Shown: positions 47,834-61,489, numbered from the stretch's first letter. The stretch: 64,000 nt of DNA from Atrina japonica (GCA_030159075.1 BROG01000290.1:792129-856128), one strand, 5' to 3'. Made by a program: numbers and translations. The notes: a model not told the origin generated them from the sequence alone.

Positions 47834-48056
47834 GGTATTTTTTTTTTTGACGGGTTGGGGAAGTGGAAAATGGGGATAATTATTACTAGGTCAAGTGATG
47901 CTAATGTAACTTTGTCTTTTTGATGCTGTTTGTGTGTTTGTAGTTGAGGTTTTACATCCTGTCAAGAATTTTTTTCATTAGGATTGAGGTCAAGTTATAG
48001 ATGAAGTGCTCCAAATTTTGACTTGATGAATAAGATCTATGCCAGTACAGCAAGAG

Positions 48057-48340
48057 TTCTTTAACTGTTTGTTTGTTTATTCTTGTTCATCGTCCCACTC
48101 GAGAATATTTCACTCATATGGAGACACCACCAAATGCCAGTGAAGGGCACAAAATTTTGGCCTATGCTTGGCACTGACCGCCATTGAGCAGTGATGGTTC
48201 TTTAACGTGCCACCACCTACTGTGACACGGGACCTCGGTTTTTACTGTCTCATCCGAAGGACAGGAAACCAACCCGGTGCCAGCTGGACTCGAAGTCATG
48301 ATCAAAAGTCGAGCGCGCTACCGACTGATCCAGGCTGGCT
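48057..48340 (-). mobile_element. tRNA-derived SINE, near full length
   Basis: Matches the copy at 3456 throughout: CGTCCCACTCGAGAATATTT, TTCTTTAACGTGCCACCACC, GACCTCGGTTTTTACTGTCT, and a tRNA-like head (GAGCGCGCTACCGACTGATC) at the right end. Confidence 0.84.
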
Positions 48341-48349
48341 CAACTCCCA

Positions 48350-50080
48350 AAGTCACATTTGGACCTGCTCAGTCCAAAGAATGGTAAAGTCCAATGTCAG
48401 AATTCAGGGAGTATATTTTAGAATCAAAATTTCATAATGATTATACATGCAATATGAACCTGTTCACCCTTGAATTATGACAGTATACTATACTTTTTTT
48501 GATTTGGGTGAGTCTAAATATGACCAAAGAGGTTGATAAGTTAAGGTGCCATGCGAAAGTTAAATGTCAAATTTAGTTATGTTTTCTTACCCTCCCTGAT
48601 CTTCACTGGTTTCATGATCAAACTGGCAGTTGTACTGTCAAGGTCATGGTAATGACCTTCAACTTTGTAGAGGTGAAATCAAAATTGACTCCACTATATA
48701 CAAGGTTGATCCATAGTCCAATGGTATTGAATGGGCAAAAAATTTTAAAGTTTATAACTGTGTCCATGGACTTAGGTAAATGATATTGAAATATGTTTAC
48801 ACTAAGTATGATTAAAAATAAAATGTACTTGAAAAATAATATGAAACAACAAGTTAAAAATTCACATTTCTTTACTTCTGAAAAACATATTTTGGCAATC
48901 AATGTGAATGATAATTTTAATATGCATATTTGTACACACAATGAAAACAACAAAATCTCAAAGAAACTGTAAACATAAATGCCATATGTCCCATCAGGAC
49001 AGCTAAAGTCCTGTAACATCAAACCTCCCCCCCACCCAAGTAACTGTGCCTCTGGGATGCCATTTTTCCCCTAAATTTGCTCATGCCCCATCCATAGTCC
49101 TGTAATCCCAGTGCATGCTACCATTTTGATCTTCTCAATGCGAGAGCTACCTGTCACATGATTGTTAAGGTATGCTTATGTGAATCACTTGACATCAAAC
49201 ATCTTAGGCCTATCCCATAGCTGCATGATTCTGGAGGACAGGTTCGGAATTTGGAGGAAGATCCAGACAGATTTGTGTATCAGACTTGGGAAAGAAACAT
49301 GGACAGCTGGCGTCAAGTAAACTCGGCATTACAGGAGACTGTCATGATTTCCTGTAACTTATCCACTTCATTCCTAGTAGCACGTAAGGCCTCCCCAGAG
49401 TTCCCTGACCCATCTGTGACCGCAGCCGCAATCCTCGCCTCTCCCCAAGATAACCACCCATGATTACGATGTCTCCAAAATGTACTAATCAATGTCAAGA
49501 AAGCTGGTAACTTGTAAATTAAAGAAATTGCTGATTAATTTAACTGTTATTTATTGTCTCTGAAAGTGACCCTGAACATGTCCCGGACATCTACATGTAT
49601 CACATTTGACTAATAAAATTGTATTTTGTCCCTAAAATTGTTCCAGATTGACTTATGAAACACAATTGGCATGTGCGGTACATCTACGTGTAAATATCGA
49701 TCACACAGTTGTTCCCTGTCTTTGTAATCAAAAGGTGTCCATATTGTTGTGGTAAAAAAAAAGTAAGATTAGTTTACATTCCTATTCAATGTTCTTATAA
49801 GACTTCCATAAAAATATCAGAGACCAAATCATTCTCCAAAAATTTAAAAAATGCAACAAATCATGGCCATTCACTTTACATGATAAATATGAAATACCGC
49901 AAACAGACAGACAAAAAAATGTGTAGACAGATAGAAATGATAACGGCCAAATAGATCATTTCCTAATACAATGGCAGGTTTGAATATACAATCATGTTAA
50001 ATAATGTCATCAACAAAGTTTAAGTCACACACATCACAAAAAATGTGTAATATTACAGATAGAATATACATGTATATATA
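48350..50080. other. Non-coding stretch; one short unassigned frame
   Basis: At 49251-49463 both strands are open over ~60-70 codons (plus strand begins MEEDPDRFVYQTWERNMDSW), with no recognised family. Otherwise AT-rich sequence. Confidence 0.4.
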
Positions 50081-50083
50081 GTC

Positions 50084-50374
50084 GTATTTGACCCATAAGC
50101 ACCCCCATGGTCCCTATTAGCCACCCCAAATAGTTAGATTTATCATTTTTACACACATACTCTAGTATCTTTTCTAGCCGCTTGGACTAGAATAACATAA
50201 GTAACAGTTTATAGCAACAAAAGAATGTTGATAAGTGTCCTGCAACAACTTTACCACCGTGCCTCATGAAGATTTAAAACTGTTTTATGTCAATTTGACT
50301 ATTAATTGGCCCCAATAAGCGCCCATCCCTTTTCCCTATTTATGTGGTCCTCTGGGTGCTTAATGGGTATAATA
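50084..50374. mobile_element. MITE-like element M4
   Basis: GTATTTGACCCATAAGCACC at the left and GGGTGCTTAATGGGTATAAT at the right are inverted repeats. Internal words (TTGGCCCCAATAAGCGCCC) repeat the pattern. About 290 bp, non-coding. Confidence 0.72.
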
Positions 50375-51041
50375 CAGTACACATGTATTAGATGGCAAAG
50401 ATGATACATGATCTTTGATCACACTTGTTTTTTTATGATATCTGGGAATCTTTGATGAATTTGACAAAATGAAGCTATGGCTCAGAAAAATATATTCACT
50501 AAAAGTGATACATCTACAAGGTCATTCACATATGACCCCAGAGGGGGGTTACATTAGATCCTCTATGTCACATATATAAGAAAACCAGAGCAATGAGAGA
50601 ACTATTTTCAGTTAGATTGCTAATGTATCCACCCTGAATGTATATAATTCAAAAACAATACTTCTTCTTTCATTAGTTTCACTAGAATCCACATCCAAGC
50701 ACAACAAATTATGTAAGTTTTTACAGAAAAAAAATGGAGGTCAAAGGTGGACGCATTTTACATAAAAGGTACAAAATATAAATATCACTCTAAGAAACTA
50801 CACTTACATGACCCTAGTGACCTTTGAACTCACGCAGTAAAGACAAAGGTTAATACATACTTATCAAAATATTAGGGTAATCACACATTTGTACACTGTA
50901 CATTACATATCACCAGTAATACCTGCCTCCACTAAGTTCTTCTAACCCATAGCAATGAAAATAGTCACAAACTTTCATTGTTCGAGTTCCAGTGAACATT
51001 TTCTTGACACTGCACTCTGTTATAAGTACAATACTAGCTGG

Positions 51042-51204
51042 CTACTGCAGGTCAAACAAATCTGTTGTATTAAATATTTTACTGGTTAAACGATGATCAC
51101 ATTTTGATACTTTCAGGACTGTCCATCCATTTTCTTTCTCAATGTTGGTATTAGCTGCTCCCACAAAGGCAAGTGAGCTTGGTCTTTGTCCAGGTAAAAG
51201 GTAT
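51042..51204 (-). CDS. PITRM1: Presequence protease (PITRM1-type), terminal exon
   Basis: Begins after TTTTCTAG (51206-51205) with one base that completes the Lys codon split with the previous exon. It encodes YLLPGQRPSSLAFVGAANTN followed by IEKENGWTVLK and a short extension to a TAG at 51042. The segment K-Y-L-x-P...x-x-W is the C-terminal end of M16C presequence proteases. These zinc peptidases of the mitochondrial matrix degrade cleaved targeting peptides (family knowledge). The tail after WTVLK is longer than I would expect, so a cryptic splice near AAAG|TATC or a misplaced stop remains possible. Another frame is also open (ending TLRKKMDGQS) but does not join in phase. Confidence 0.8.
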
Positions 51205-51344
51205 CTAGAAAAGTATTAATGATATGTTGCATTTACCATTTTATAAAAGGTGAACATAATCTAACGGTAACGGAATATCATAGGTCAGCATGTATGGTGC
51301 ACCCAGAAATATCACTAGGGATGCACCAAATTCAAGTACATCAG

Positions 51345-51470
51345 CTGAGTGATCTCAGTTCAATGCAACAGCAGGCCTAGTATGTTATAGAATGCTGCAT
51401 TGATCTCAGTTCAATGCAACAGCAGGCCTAGTATGTTATAGAATGCTGCATTGATCTCAATTCAATACAC
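51345..51470. repeat. Two tandem copies of a 51-bp unit
   Basis: GATCTCAGTTCAATGCAACA-GCAGGCCTAGTATGTTATAG appears twice, with a third partial copy, at the edge of the large array. Confidence 0.9.
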
Positions 51471-51479
51471 AGGTCCAGA

Positions 51480-54400
51480 TGTGTTGTTCTTCACCTAAAG
51501 CCTGTGTGACTCTATATGAGATTGTTCTTTACCTACAGCCTCTGTGACTCTATATGAGATTGTTCTTTACCTAAAGCCTGTGTGACTCTATATGAGATTG
51601 TTCTTTACCTACAGCCTGTGTGACTCTATATGAGATTGTTCTTTACCTAACCCTGACTCTATATGAGATTGTTCTTTACCTCAAGAATACAATTGTTCTT
51701 CACCTAAAGCCTGTGTCATATGAGAATTGTTTTCACTACAGCCTGTGTGACTCTATATGAGCATTGTTCATTACCAATGCCTGTGTGACTCAAACTGAGA
51801 TTGTTCTTTTTATCAAGCCTGTTTGACTTACAGAAAAAGCCTGTGTGACTCTATATGGAGGTTCTTTACAACAGCCTGTGTGACTCTATATGAGATTGTT
51901 CTTCATCTAAAGCCTGTGTGACTCTATATGAGATTGTTCTTTACCTACAGCCTGTGTGACTCTATATGAGATTGTTCTTTAATACAGGTACTCTAAATGA
52001 GATTGTTCTTCACCTACAGCCTGTGTCACTCTATAAGAGAACCTACAGCCTTGTGTGACTCTATATGAGATTGTACCATCTAAAGCCTGTGTGACTCTAT
52101 ATGAATTGTTCTTCATCTAAAGACAAAGTGACTCTATATGAGATTGTTCTTCATCTAAAGCCTGTATACCCTATAGAGAATCACATACATACTGTGTGAC
52201 TCTATATGAGATTCATCACCTAAAGCCCAGTGTGATACCTATATGAGATTGCCTTCATCTAAAGCCTGTGTAAACTCTATATGAGATTGTTTTTTTTCAT
52301 CTAAATGACTCTATAAGATTGTCATCAAAGCCTGTGTTCTATATGAGATTGTTCTTTACCTACAGCCTGTTGTAACTCTATATGAGATTTACCCTACAGC
52401 CTGTGTGACAGATTGTTCTTTACTCCGCCTGTGTGACTCTATATGAGATTGTTCTTCACCTAATGCCTGTGACTACTGAGATTGGTTCACGCTACAAACC
52501 CTGTGTGACTCTATATGAGATTTTCTTCTGGCTAAAGCCTGTGACTCATATATGAGATTTCTTTACCTACAGCCTGTGTGACTCTATATGAGATTGTCCA
52601 CCTAAAGCCATTTGAGATTGTTTTCACCTAATGCCTGTGTGGACTCTATATGAGAGCTACAGCCTGTGTGACTCTACAAAGATTGTTTCTTCACCTACAA
52701 GCCTGTGACTCTATTGAGATTCTTTCTTTACCTAACAGCCTGTGTGACTCCTATAAGAAGTTCTTCACACTAATGCCTGTATCTATAGAAAACCTACAGC
52801 CTGTGTGACTGATATGTTGTTCTTTACCCACAGCCTGTGATGACTCTAATAAAGATTGTTCTTCACCTACATGACTCTATATGAGATTGTTCTTCATGCT
52901 AAGCCTGTGTGACTCTATATGAGATTGTTCTTTTACCTACAGCCTGTATGGTGCACTCTATATGAGATTGTTCACCTACAGCCTGGACTCTATATGATAT
53001 TGTTGCTTCACCTACAGCCTGTGTGACTCAAATTACCACAGCCTGTGTGACTCTATATGAGATTGTTCTTTTACCTACAGCCTGATGACTCTATATGAGA
53101 TTGTTCTTCACCTAAAGCCAGGACCTATATGAGATTGTTCTTCAGAATGAATGTCTGACTCTATATGAGATTGTTCTTCACCTAATGCCTGTGTGACTCA
53201 ATCTTAACAGCCAGGTGACTCTATATAGTAATGCCTGTGTGACTCTATAAGAGAATTGCTACATGTGACTCTCTAGATTCAATGTTCTTCACCTAATGCC
53301 TGTGGACTCTATATGAGATTGTTTCTTACCTAATGCCTGTGTGACTCTATAATGAGATTGTTCTTTACCTACAGTGTGTGACTCTATATGAGATTGTTCT
53401 TTAACAGCTGTGTGCCTCTATATGAGTATGTTCTTCATACAGCCTGTGTGACTTTATATGCATTGTTCTTTACATCTCAGCCTGTGTGTTCAGTTGCACC
53501 TAATGCCTGTGTGACTCTATATGAGATTGTTCTTCATCTAATGCCTGTGTGACTCTATTTGAGATTGACAGCCTGTGTGACTGCTATAATGAGATTGTTC
53601 TTCACCTAAAGCCTGTGTGACTCTATATGAGATTGTTTCTTAACCTACAGCCAGTGTGACTCTAGTATGAGATTGTTCTTAGCACCTAATGCTGTGTGAC
53701 TCTATATGAGATTGTTCTTTACCTACGAGCCTGTGTGACTCAATTGTAAACATGCTGTGTGCCTCTATATGAGATTGTTTCTATTACTCTAAGCCTGCTG
53801 CTATATGAGTTTGTTCTTCACCTACAGCCTGTGTGACACAGATTGTTCTTCACCTACAGCCTGTGTGACTCTATATGAGATTGTTCTTTAACTACAGCCT
53901 GTGTGACTCTATATGAGATTGTTCTTTTACCTACAGCCTGTGTGACTCCTATATGATGATTGAGACTAAAGCCTGTGTGACTCTTATATGAGATTGTTCT
54001 TCTTCACCTACAGCCTCTGTGTGACTCTATATGAGAGATTGTTCTTACACATAACAGCCTGTGTGACTCTATATGAGATTGTTTTTCACCTAATGCCTGT
54101 GTGACTATAACGAGATTGTATCTTATACCTACAGATTGTGACTCTTATGATTGTTCATTCACCTAATGCCAGACTCTATATGATTGTCTTCCACCTAATG
54201 CCTGTGTGACTCTATATGAGATTGTTCTTTACCTACAGCCTGTGTGACTCTATATGAGATTGTTCTTTACCTACAGCCTGTGTGACTCTATATGAGATTG
54301 TTCTTCACCTACAGCCTGTGTGACTCTATATGAGATTGTTCTTTACATACAGCCTGTGTACCTGAGATTGTTCTTCACCTACTGTGTGACTCTATATGAG

Positions 54401-56040
54401 ATTGTTCTTTACCTACAGCCTGTGTGACTCTATATGAGATTGTTCTTTATTACCTACAGCCTGTGTGACTCTATATGAGATTGTTCTTCACCTAAAGCCT
54501 GTGTGACTCTATATGAGATTGTTCTTCAGACCTAATGCCTGTGTGACTCTATATGAGATTGTTCTTTACCTACAGCCTGTGTGACTCTATATGAGATTGT
54601 TCTTTACCTAAAGCCTGTGTGACTCTATATGAGATTGTTCTTTACCTACAGCCTGTGTAATATGAGAATTGTTCTTTCACCTAATCTGTGTACACTATGA
54701 GATTGTTCTTTACCTACAGCCTGTGTGACTCTATATGAGATTGTTCTTTACCTACAGCCTGTGTGACTCTATATGAGATTGTTCTTCACCTACAGCCTGT
54801 GTGACTCTATATGAGATTGTTCTTCATCTAAAGCCTGTGTGACTCTATATGAGATTGTTCTTTACATACAGCCTGTGTGACTCTATATGAGATTGTTCTT
54901 ACCTACAGCCTGTGTGACTCTATATGAGATTGTTCTTTACCTACAGCCTGTGTGACTCTATATGAGATTGTTCTTCACCTAATGCCTGTGTGACTCTATA
55001 AGAGATTGTTCTTTACCTACAGCCTGTGTGACTCTATATGAGATTGTTCTTCACCTACAGCCTGTGTGACTCTATATGAGAGTTCTTCACCTAAGCCCTG
55101 TGTGAGATCTTAATGAGATTGTTCACCTAATGCCTGTGTGACTCTATATGAGATTGTTCTTTACCTACAGCCTGTGTGACTCTATATGAGATTGTTCTTT
55201 ACCTACAGCCTGTGTGACTCTATATGAGATTGTTCTTCACCTAATGCCTGTGTGACCTGATTGTTTCTTACCTACAGCCTGTGTGACTCTATATGAGATT
55301 GTTCTTCACCTAATGCCTGTGTGACTCTATATGAGATTGTTCTTTACCTACAGCCTGTGTGACTCTATATGAGATTGTTCTTTACCTACAGCCTGTGTGA
55401 CTCTATATGAGATTGTTCTTCTACAGCCTGTGTGACTCTATATGAGATTGTTCTTTACATACAGCCTGTGTGACTCTATATGAGATTGTTCTTCACCTAA
55501 TGCCTGTGTGACTCTATATGAGATTGTTCTTCACCTAATGCCTGTGTGACTCTATATAAGATTGTTCTTTACCTAATGCCTGTGTGACTCTATATGAGAA
55601 GTTCTTCACCTAATTTGTGTGACTCTATAAGAGATTGTTCTTTAACAGCCTGTGTGACTCTATATGAATTGTTCTTCATCTAAAGCCTGTGTGAATGTGA
55701 TCTGTTTTCACCTAATGCCTGTGTGACTCTACATGAGATTGTTCTTCTACATAATGCCTGTGTGACTCTATATGAGATTTGTTTCTTTACCTACAGCCTG
55801 TGATCTATATGCAACATTCCTAATGCAAATGTGACTGGCGAGATTGTTCTTTACCTACAGCCTGTGATGACTCTATAAAGATTGTTCTTCACCTAATGCC
55901 TGTGTAGACTCTATATGAGATTGTTCATTTTATCATTAAGAATTCAATACCGAGGTGACTAATATGAGATGTTCTTTACCAGGCTTGTGACTCTATATAA
56001 GATTGTTCTTCACCTAATGCCTGTGTGACTCTATATGAGA
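51480..56040. repeat. 4.5-kb array of a 38-bp unit inside the last PITRM1 intron
   Basis: Over 100 units built on GCCTGTGTGACTCTATATGA and GATTGTTCTTTACCTACA (variants CACCTAAA, CACCTAAT). On the gene strand each unit carries TAGGTAAAG or TAGGTGAAG, a donor-like word. Units at 54200-55600 are clean; those at 51600-54150 and 55600-56000 are full of small deletions and insertions, as if collapsed or poorly polished. Confidence 0.96.
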
Positions 56041-56126
56041 TATTTTGGAGGAAAACAGCAAACAAATCAACAAAATCTGTTTCAGAATTCATTGATTACA
56101 AAATGCATCTACATCAATATACTTAC

Positions 56127-56259
56127 TTATTAGCAACATCCAGCAAATGTTGGCGATTTGTTTCAAAAATCCCATCTCGCATAGCTTGTCTCATATTATC
56201 ATCAATGCCGAGGGTAAACAATGTTTGGCCGGCTTGCCCTGGCGTAATGGTCGGTCAGT
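56127..56259 (-). CDS. PITRM1: Presequence protease (PITRM1-type), penultimate exon, with a one-base deletion
   Basis: Follows ATATATTACAG and ends at AATAA|GTAAGT. After the first four codons the reading frame of the previous exon (…Thr-Asp-Arg-Pro) gives out. The next base phase gives TPGQAGQTLFTLGIDDNMRQ, then AMRDGIFETNRQHLLDVANK, clearly the M16C C-terminal domain. The exon has 133 nt, whereas the phases of both neighbours (0 in, 2 out) require 134. One base is therefore missing between about 56246 and 56256. In the downstream frame a TGA stands just before Pro, so no upstream extension rescues it. Confidence 0.82.
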
Positions 56260-56404
56260 CTGTAATATATAAAAACCTGATGTAAATACCATAAAGCGGA
56301 TACAATAACACAATGGAAGTATTCTCCAACCAGCTATGTCATTTATTAATGATTTGATTATGTTCCCATACCTCATTCCCAGCCATATCTCATCTCTTGT
56401 AAAC

Positions 56405-56790
56405 CTAACTATCTTTTTCTAATGGCAGCAACTCATTCTTGAAACATACATCATGACTATTTTTACCCATGACAACTATCTCATTCCCATGATATACATG
56501 TAACTATCTTGTTCCCATGACAACTATCCCATTCTCATGATATCCATGTAACTATCTTGTTCCCATGACAACTATTTCATTCCCATGACAACTATCCCAT
56601 TCTAATGACAAAACTATCTCATTCCCGTGACATAAATATTTTGTTCCAATGGCATAACTATCTTGTTGCCATGACAACTATCACATTCTAATGACATAAC
56701 TATCATGTTGCCATGACAACTATCACATTCTAATGACATAACTATCTTGTTGTCATGACAAAACTATCTCGTTCCCATGGCATAACTATG
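56405..56790. repeat. Irregular tandem repeat of CCCATGACAACTATC type
   Basis: Units of about 18-20 bp (CATGACAACTATCTCATTC, CTAATGACATAACTATC) recur with substitutions. Confidence 0.85.
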
Positions 56791-56799
56791 TTGCTTTTG

Positions 56800-58330
56800 T
56801 AAGACCAAATTTATTAATTAAGTTCACATACTTCCAGATATGGAAATTGATGTATGTTTTATGGATTTGCCATCTATCATTTTCCTTATACCATGCAAGA
56901 TTTGACAAAAAAAAAATATATATTTGTAGTTAAACAGTCGTCAAATGTGATTAATCATTGTACATCTATAAAAGATCTTAAGAATATAAGAAGTTTACCA
57001 CAAGTTAAACAAAGAAAACATATTCAAAACTACAATATACAATCAAACACTGAACTTGACATCAATCACTTCATATTTTTCAGTTGTTATGTCCTGAAAC
57101 AATCATCATATTTTTCTATAGCTAAAAGTACAAAATAACAAAAGAAATCTGCCTTCCTAAGGATTGCTATGTCAGTAAACCTAATTTACTGTTCAACACA
57201 CTGAACTTCATACTTTTGCCTGAATATTTGTTTATTCATAGTCTTACAAACTTATTGAAATGTCTGAAATTGGGGTAAATGTCTGAAACATAAACACTTT
57301 GGTTTTCTAAAATTTCTTGTCTTTTTTAAAAACATTTACTCATGTTGATGACTAATCGTCTGCTAATTATCTGTTATTGTCAACATTTAAAAATACCTCG
57401 TCATTAGGTGAGCATTTCCCATGACAATGGTGATAATCAAAAATATATTTGCTTTGGATATGTCACTAGGTTAAAAAAATATATTAGTTCTCTGGAATGA
57501 ATAAGTGATAATTGATTGAATTAAGGCAGATATATTAAAGGTCAACCGACACGAAAATTTGATGTTGATTTTATAACATTTTTGGTCAGATATACATAAA
57601 ACATATAAAGTATTATCATTTATGTACAAAGAAAATCCCTCCCCCCCCCTTCCCTATTACACATACCAGGTTGAAAAAGGTAACAAAATGTTATATTAGA
57701 AAGAGTAGTTTTATTTTTATCAAAATACTCCGCTAGGGCTGGTAAACAGGAAGTGACTTACAGGTGGTGGTCAGCAGTATTAAGATAAAAACTGTATATA
57801 TAGCTAGTCTGGTGCAAGGCTTGAAAGTGTAAGATTAAAGGTTTAGATTTATTGTATTTTTTTCTTTCTTTCTAGAAGATCATTCTCAATAGCTGAATTA
57901 TTTATTTTCTATCCAGTTATTATTTTTATTTTAGAGCTATCAGGGATATATAAGGCCTAACATATATATCTCTGGATCTATAGGCTACCACTATTTTCTA
58001 TGTGACTTAACATTCATTTAGCTTAAAGTAGATACCGATAATCAAGTATTGTGTAATCAGTTTTCACAGCTATTTATGTTATTTGTGAGAAGATCTACAG
58101 GACGTCTCAATCGGGGTCTTTCGACCACCGCTGTGTGTTCTTTGAAGTGAACTCATGGTGCTATGGGTAGTAAAATATAATCCCATTGATATGTTGTCTG
58201 TGTATGTATGTATTTTTGTGTGTGGACGTACGTATATGTTATAGCCCTAAGAAGGAGAAATATAATATCTCGACAGGAGTTTGTCATCCAGAACTTTAAA
58301 AAATTTCCCTGATGAAATATAATACATATA
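56800..58330. other. PITRM1 intron sequence, nothing recognised
   Basis: AT-rich intron between exons at 56259 and 63787. The phases of these exons match, so no exon is required here and none is seen. Confidence 0.5.
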
Positions 58331-58331
58331 A

Positions 58332-59915
58332 CAAGAGGCCCAACGGGCCTTAAGTCGCTCACCTAGCAAAAATTGGTCAACATTGCAGAAAACATAAAAA
58401 ATGTGTAAAAGATGAAAAACAGTAGGCTCATTGGGGGCCTTAATAATCACCTGAGTGAAATGTATTTTACTGACAATACACTGAAAAGCAGCTAAAAGCT
58501 TGAAAAATTCACTGAAATAGAGAATTAACTTGCATAAGGGTAGACTTGCCTTTACGATAATTTTATAGATATTTCAAGATAATTAGCAACAACAGTAGAA
58601 AACACAACAGTAGAAAACATGCTAAATCCATTTAAAATCTTTGGAGAACATTTTTGCTTCTTTCTCTTTCTCTCTCCTAACATTCAAGACAAAGCAAAAA
58701 TGATCACCCTCACTTAATGGGTTACCTAGGACTGAAATTAGTTCCTCTTACTTTTTTCGTAGATCTTTGCATACCAAACATTTTTGCTTCTTGCTCTTTC
58801 TCTCCATGTATAATACTTTTCACGACAATAGGACAAAACTGTCAAAAACCTGAAAAATTCACTTAAAGGGGAAATAACTCCCATAAGGGTCGACCTGACA
58901 ATTTCGGCCTTAATGACTTTTTTGTAGATCTTTGCATGCTGAAAATTTTTGCTTCCTTCACTTTTACTCTACCTATAATACTTTACAAGATAGTGTCAAA
59001 AAACATCCAAAAACATGACAAATTCACAAAAAAGGGGAAATAACTCACATAAGGGTCGACCTGACAATATCCACCAAAATGAAATATTTGTAGATTTTTG
59101 CGAGCCGCTCATTTTACAGTAATGGTTTTTTTTCTAGCTTTAATAATTTTGGAGATACATGTATTAAATCAAAAATATCTGCTGACTCATTTGTTCTATA
59201 TTTAGCCATGGCAGCCATGTTTGGTCCTAGCACCTTTCATCTGCAAGCTTTATGCGGCTTTACATGGTTATACTTCCTGTCAAGTTTGGTTCAAATTCAT
59301 CCAATGGTTCTGGAGAAGTAGTCAAAAATGTTTAAAATTTTACCAAAAAAACCATATATTTTTCATTTATTTAGGTGCCTGTGACCTTCACCTTTAACCC
59401 TATGACCTTGAAATTTGGTCAATATGATCCTCAGATAATTCTTAACAACTTTACCATATCTTTGTATACAAAAAGTTGATCAGTTTTGAGTTATTAAACA
59501 ATTTGTAATACAAATATACCCTGTGTTACTGAAGCGCCCCCTAGTGACTCATTTATGGACAGATTTCATTTTTGTTTGCAATCTTTGTAGATATTGACTT
59601 AACAATCAAGCATACAAAATTTGAAACTCATCTGATCATTTGTTCATGAGAAGAAGATTTTTAAAGATGTATCAAGTTTTGGTCCTTTTAGGCCCCTCTA
59701 GGGCCCCTGTTGGTCCTATCTCTTTTTCATTTGCAAACTTTATGCGACTTAACATGGGGATGCTATATGTCAAGTTTGGTTAAAATTGGCCCACTGGTTC
59801 TTGAGAAGAAGATGTTTAATTGAAAAAGTTAACAGACGGACAACGACAGATGCTGGACACCAGACCTTTGGATATAACAATAGCTCACTTGGCCCTTTGG
59901 GCCAGGTGAGCTAAT
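58332..59915 (+). repeat. ~1.6-kb dispersed repeat with inverted ends
   Basis: Starts CAAGAGGCCCAACGGGCCTT-AAGTCGCTCACC and ends AGCTCACTTGGCCCTTTGGG-CCAGGTGAGCT; the ends are inverted copies. Internal short modules repeat (GTAGATCTTTGCAT, GGGTCGACCTGACAA). It has no coding capacity and is non-autonomous. A part copy lies at 46370-47030. Confidence 0.82.
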
Positions 59916-59929
59916 AAAACAACAATAAT

Positions 59930-61150
59930 AAATTAAAAACATTAGTCTTAAATATCCAAATGAAGTTAACTTTAGTGTGCACATAACAAAGGTATGGTAT
60001 ATTTCTTTGATTATCAGTTTGGATACCATTTGTTACTGCCTTATGCATACATTTATGAAATTGAATTTATTTTAAAACTTTTCATAAAATAGAAACATTG
60101 ATTTAAGAAAAGAAGCAATATATAATTGCTGATACAAGTGGTATGTTTTCGTTCACTTTTTATATGTTCACTTTTCTACATAACAAACTCTGTCTATTTG
60201 AATAAAATTGTATTTTGTATACAGTCTTTGTAATTAGAATACTTAACTTTAGTCTCATTTCTGAAACAAAACTTCATGATTTTTATTATTATTTTTTATA
60301 TTTTTACCAGGGGCGTCACTGGTTTTAAGCACTATTACAATGAACATCAAACACGCATGTTTACCACAGCTCATTCACTGAAATTTAAACACACAGAAAT
60401 AAACAATTTTACAGTATTACTACAGTATTATTACAGTATTTTTGAAGGATACAGAATTTACAAATCTCTTCTACGATTCTGAAATGTGATTGGCTTATTC
60501 ATCAAGTTAATCACTTTCAAATAAATGCTTAAATTTCAGAAAATGACCAAACAAAAAAAAAAAACAAAAAAAAACATTTATACATAATTTGTTTCAGTTT
60601 CTAATCACAATAAAGATTCATCTGCTAATTAATTATTCTCGTTACCTGTATTTGATTATCTCGGTCTCCGAAAGTTATGCAATTTGTTTACAGATGTACA
60701 GGTACATGTATATACCATTAATTAAATTAAAATTAAATATAAATTAAAATTCTTCAGGTGGCCACTTAATTGCTTCATGTCACTGGGAGTGATATAAGGT
60801 TGGTGGGTTTTCAGGGGAAAACAAATTTGTTTTTTTCTTTTGTGTACAAGTATGATATCATGTCAACATCTATGCTTTGAGGAAGAGGTGACCTAGATAA
60901 ATAAATGACCTAGAAAAACAAATGTTCCCCGGTGTGGTTTTATTTGTCAAGTAAAGAACATGACACAAAAGAAAAAATATGTTTTTTTTACTGAACTAAA
61001 TTAATATAGATTTTTCAGGTTGGAAATATTTTCTTTTTCTTATTTTTTTTAAACCAGTTTTAGGTTTATATAACTACTTGTATAAACATATGTACGTGTA
61101 TGCTGGAGAAGGGAGCAATGGTGTAGTGAATGCTGTTTGTTTTTTTAAAA
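59930..61150. other. PITRM1 intron sequence, nothing recognised
   Basis: AT-rich intron sequence with poly-A and poly-T runs. Confidence 0.5.
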
Positions 61151-61167
61151 CCAGTTTTAGGTTTATA

Positions 61168-61361
61168 TAAGCACAGTGAAACTTGTATATCAAGACCCCC
61201 TCTAGGGACACAAGAAAACCGGTCTTTATTGGGAGGTGGTCTTTACATAGAGGTTGATTTGTACATAAATGGTACTATTGGGGGACAGCAAAAAAAAAAA
61301 GCGTCTTTGTGACCAGGTGGTCTTTATACACAGGTGGTCTCTAAAGCAGGTTTTACTGTAC
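61168..61361. mobile_element. MITE family M1, copy (inverted relative to 8672)
   Basis: ACAGTGAAACTTGTATATCA at the left, AGAGGTTGATTTGTACATAA inside, GGTGGTCTCTAAAGCAGGTT at the right; matches 8672-8851 in reverse. Confidence 0.75.
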
Positions 61362-61489
61362 CTGTATAAACATATGTAGTTGTATGCTGGAGAAGGGATC
61401 AATGTGTAGTGAATAGCTGTATGTTGGAGAAAGGAGCTGGAGAAGAGAGCAATGTGTAGTGAATGCTGTTTGTTTTGATGTTGTTTTAT

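Noticed and set aside
49251..49498. Short open frames on both strands with plausible composition
   Set aside because: No family, no splice support, and both strands are open over the same bases; left unassigned.
51117..51203. Carboxylesterase-like C-terminus in an alternative frame (FYLDKDQAHLPLWEQLIPTL)
   Set aside because: The frame looks protein-like, but it does not join in phase with the exon at 56127. The other frame gives the expected PITRM1 ending directly after a matching split Lys codon.
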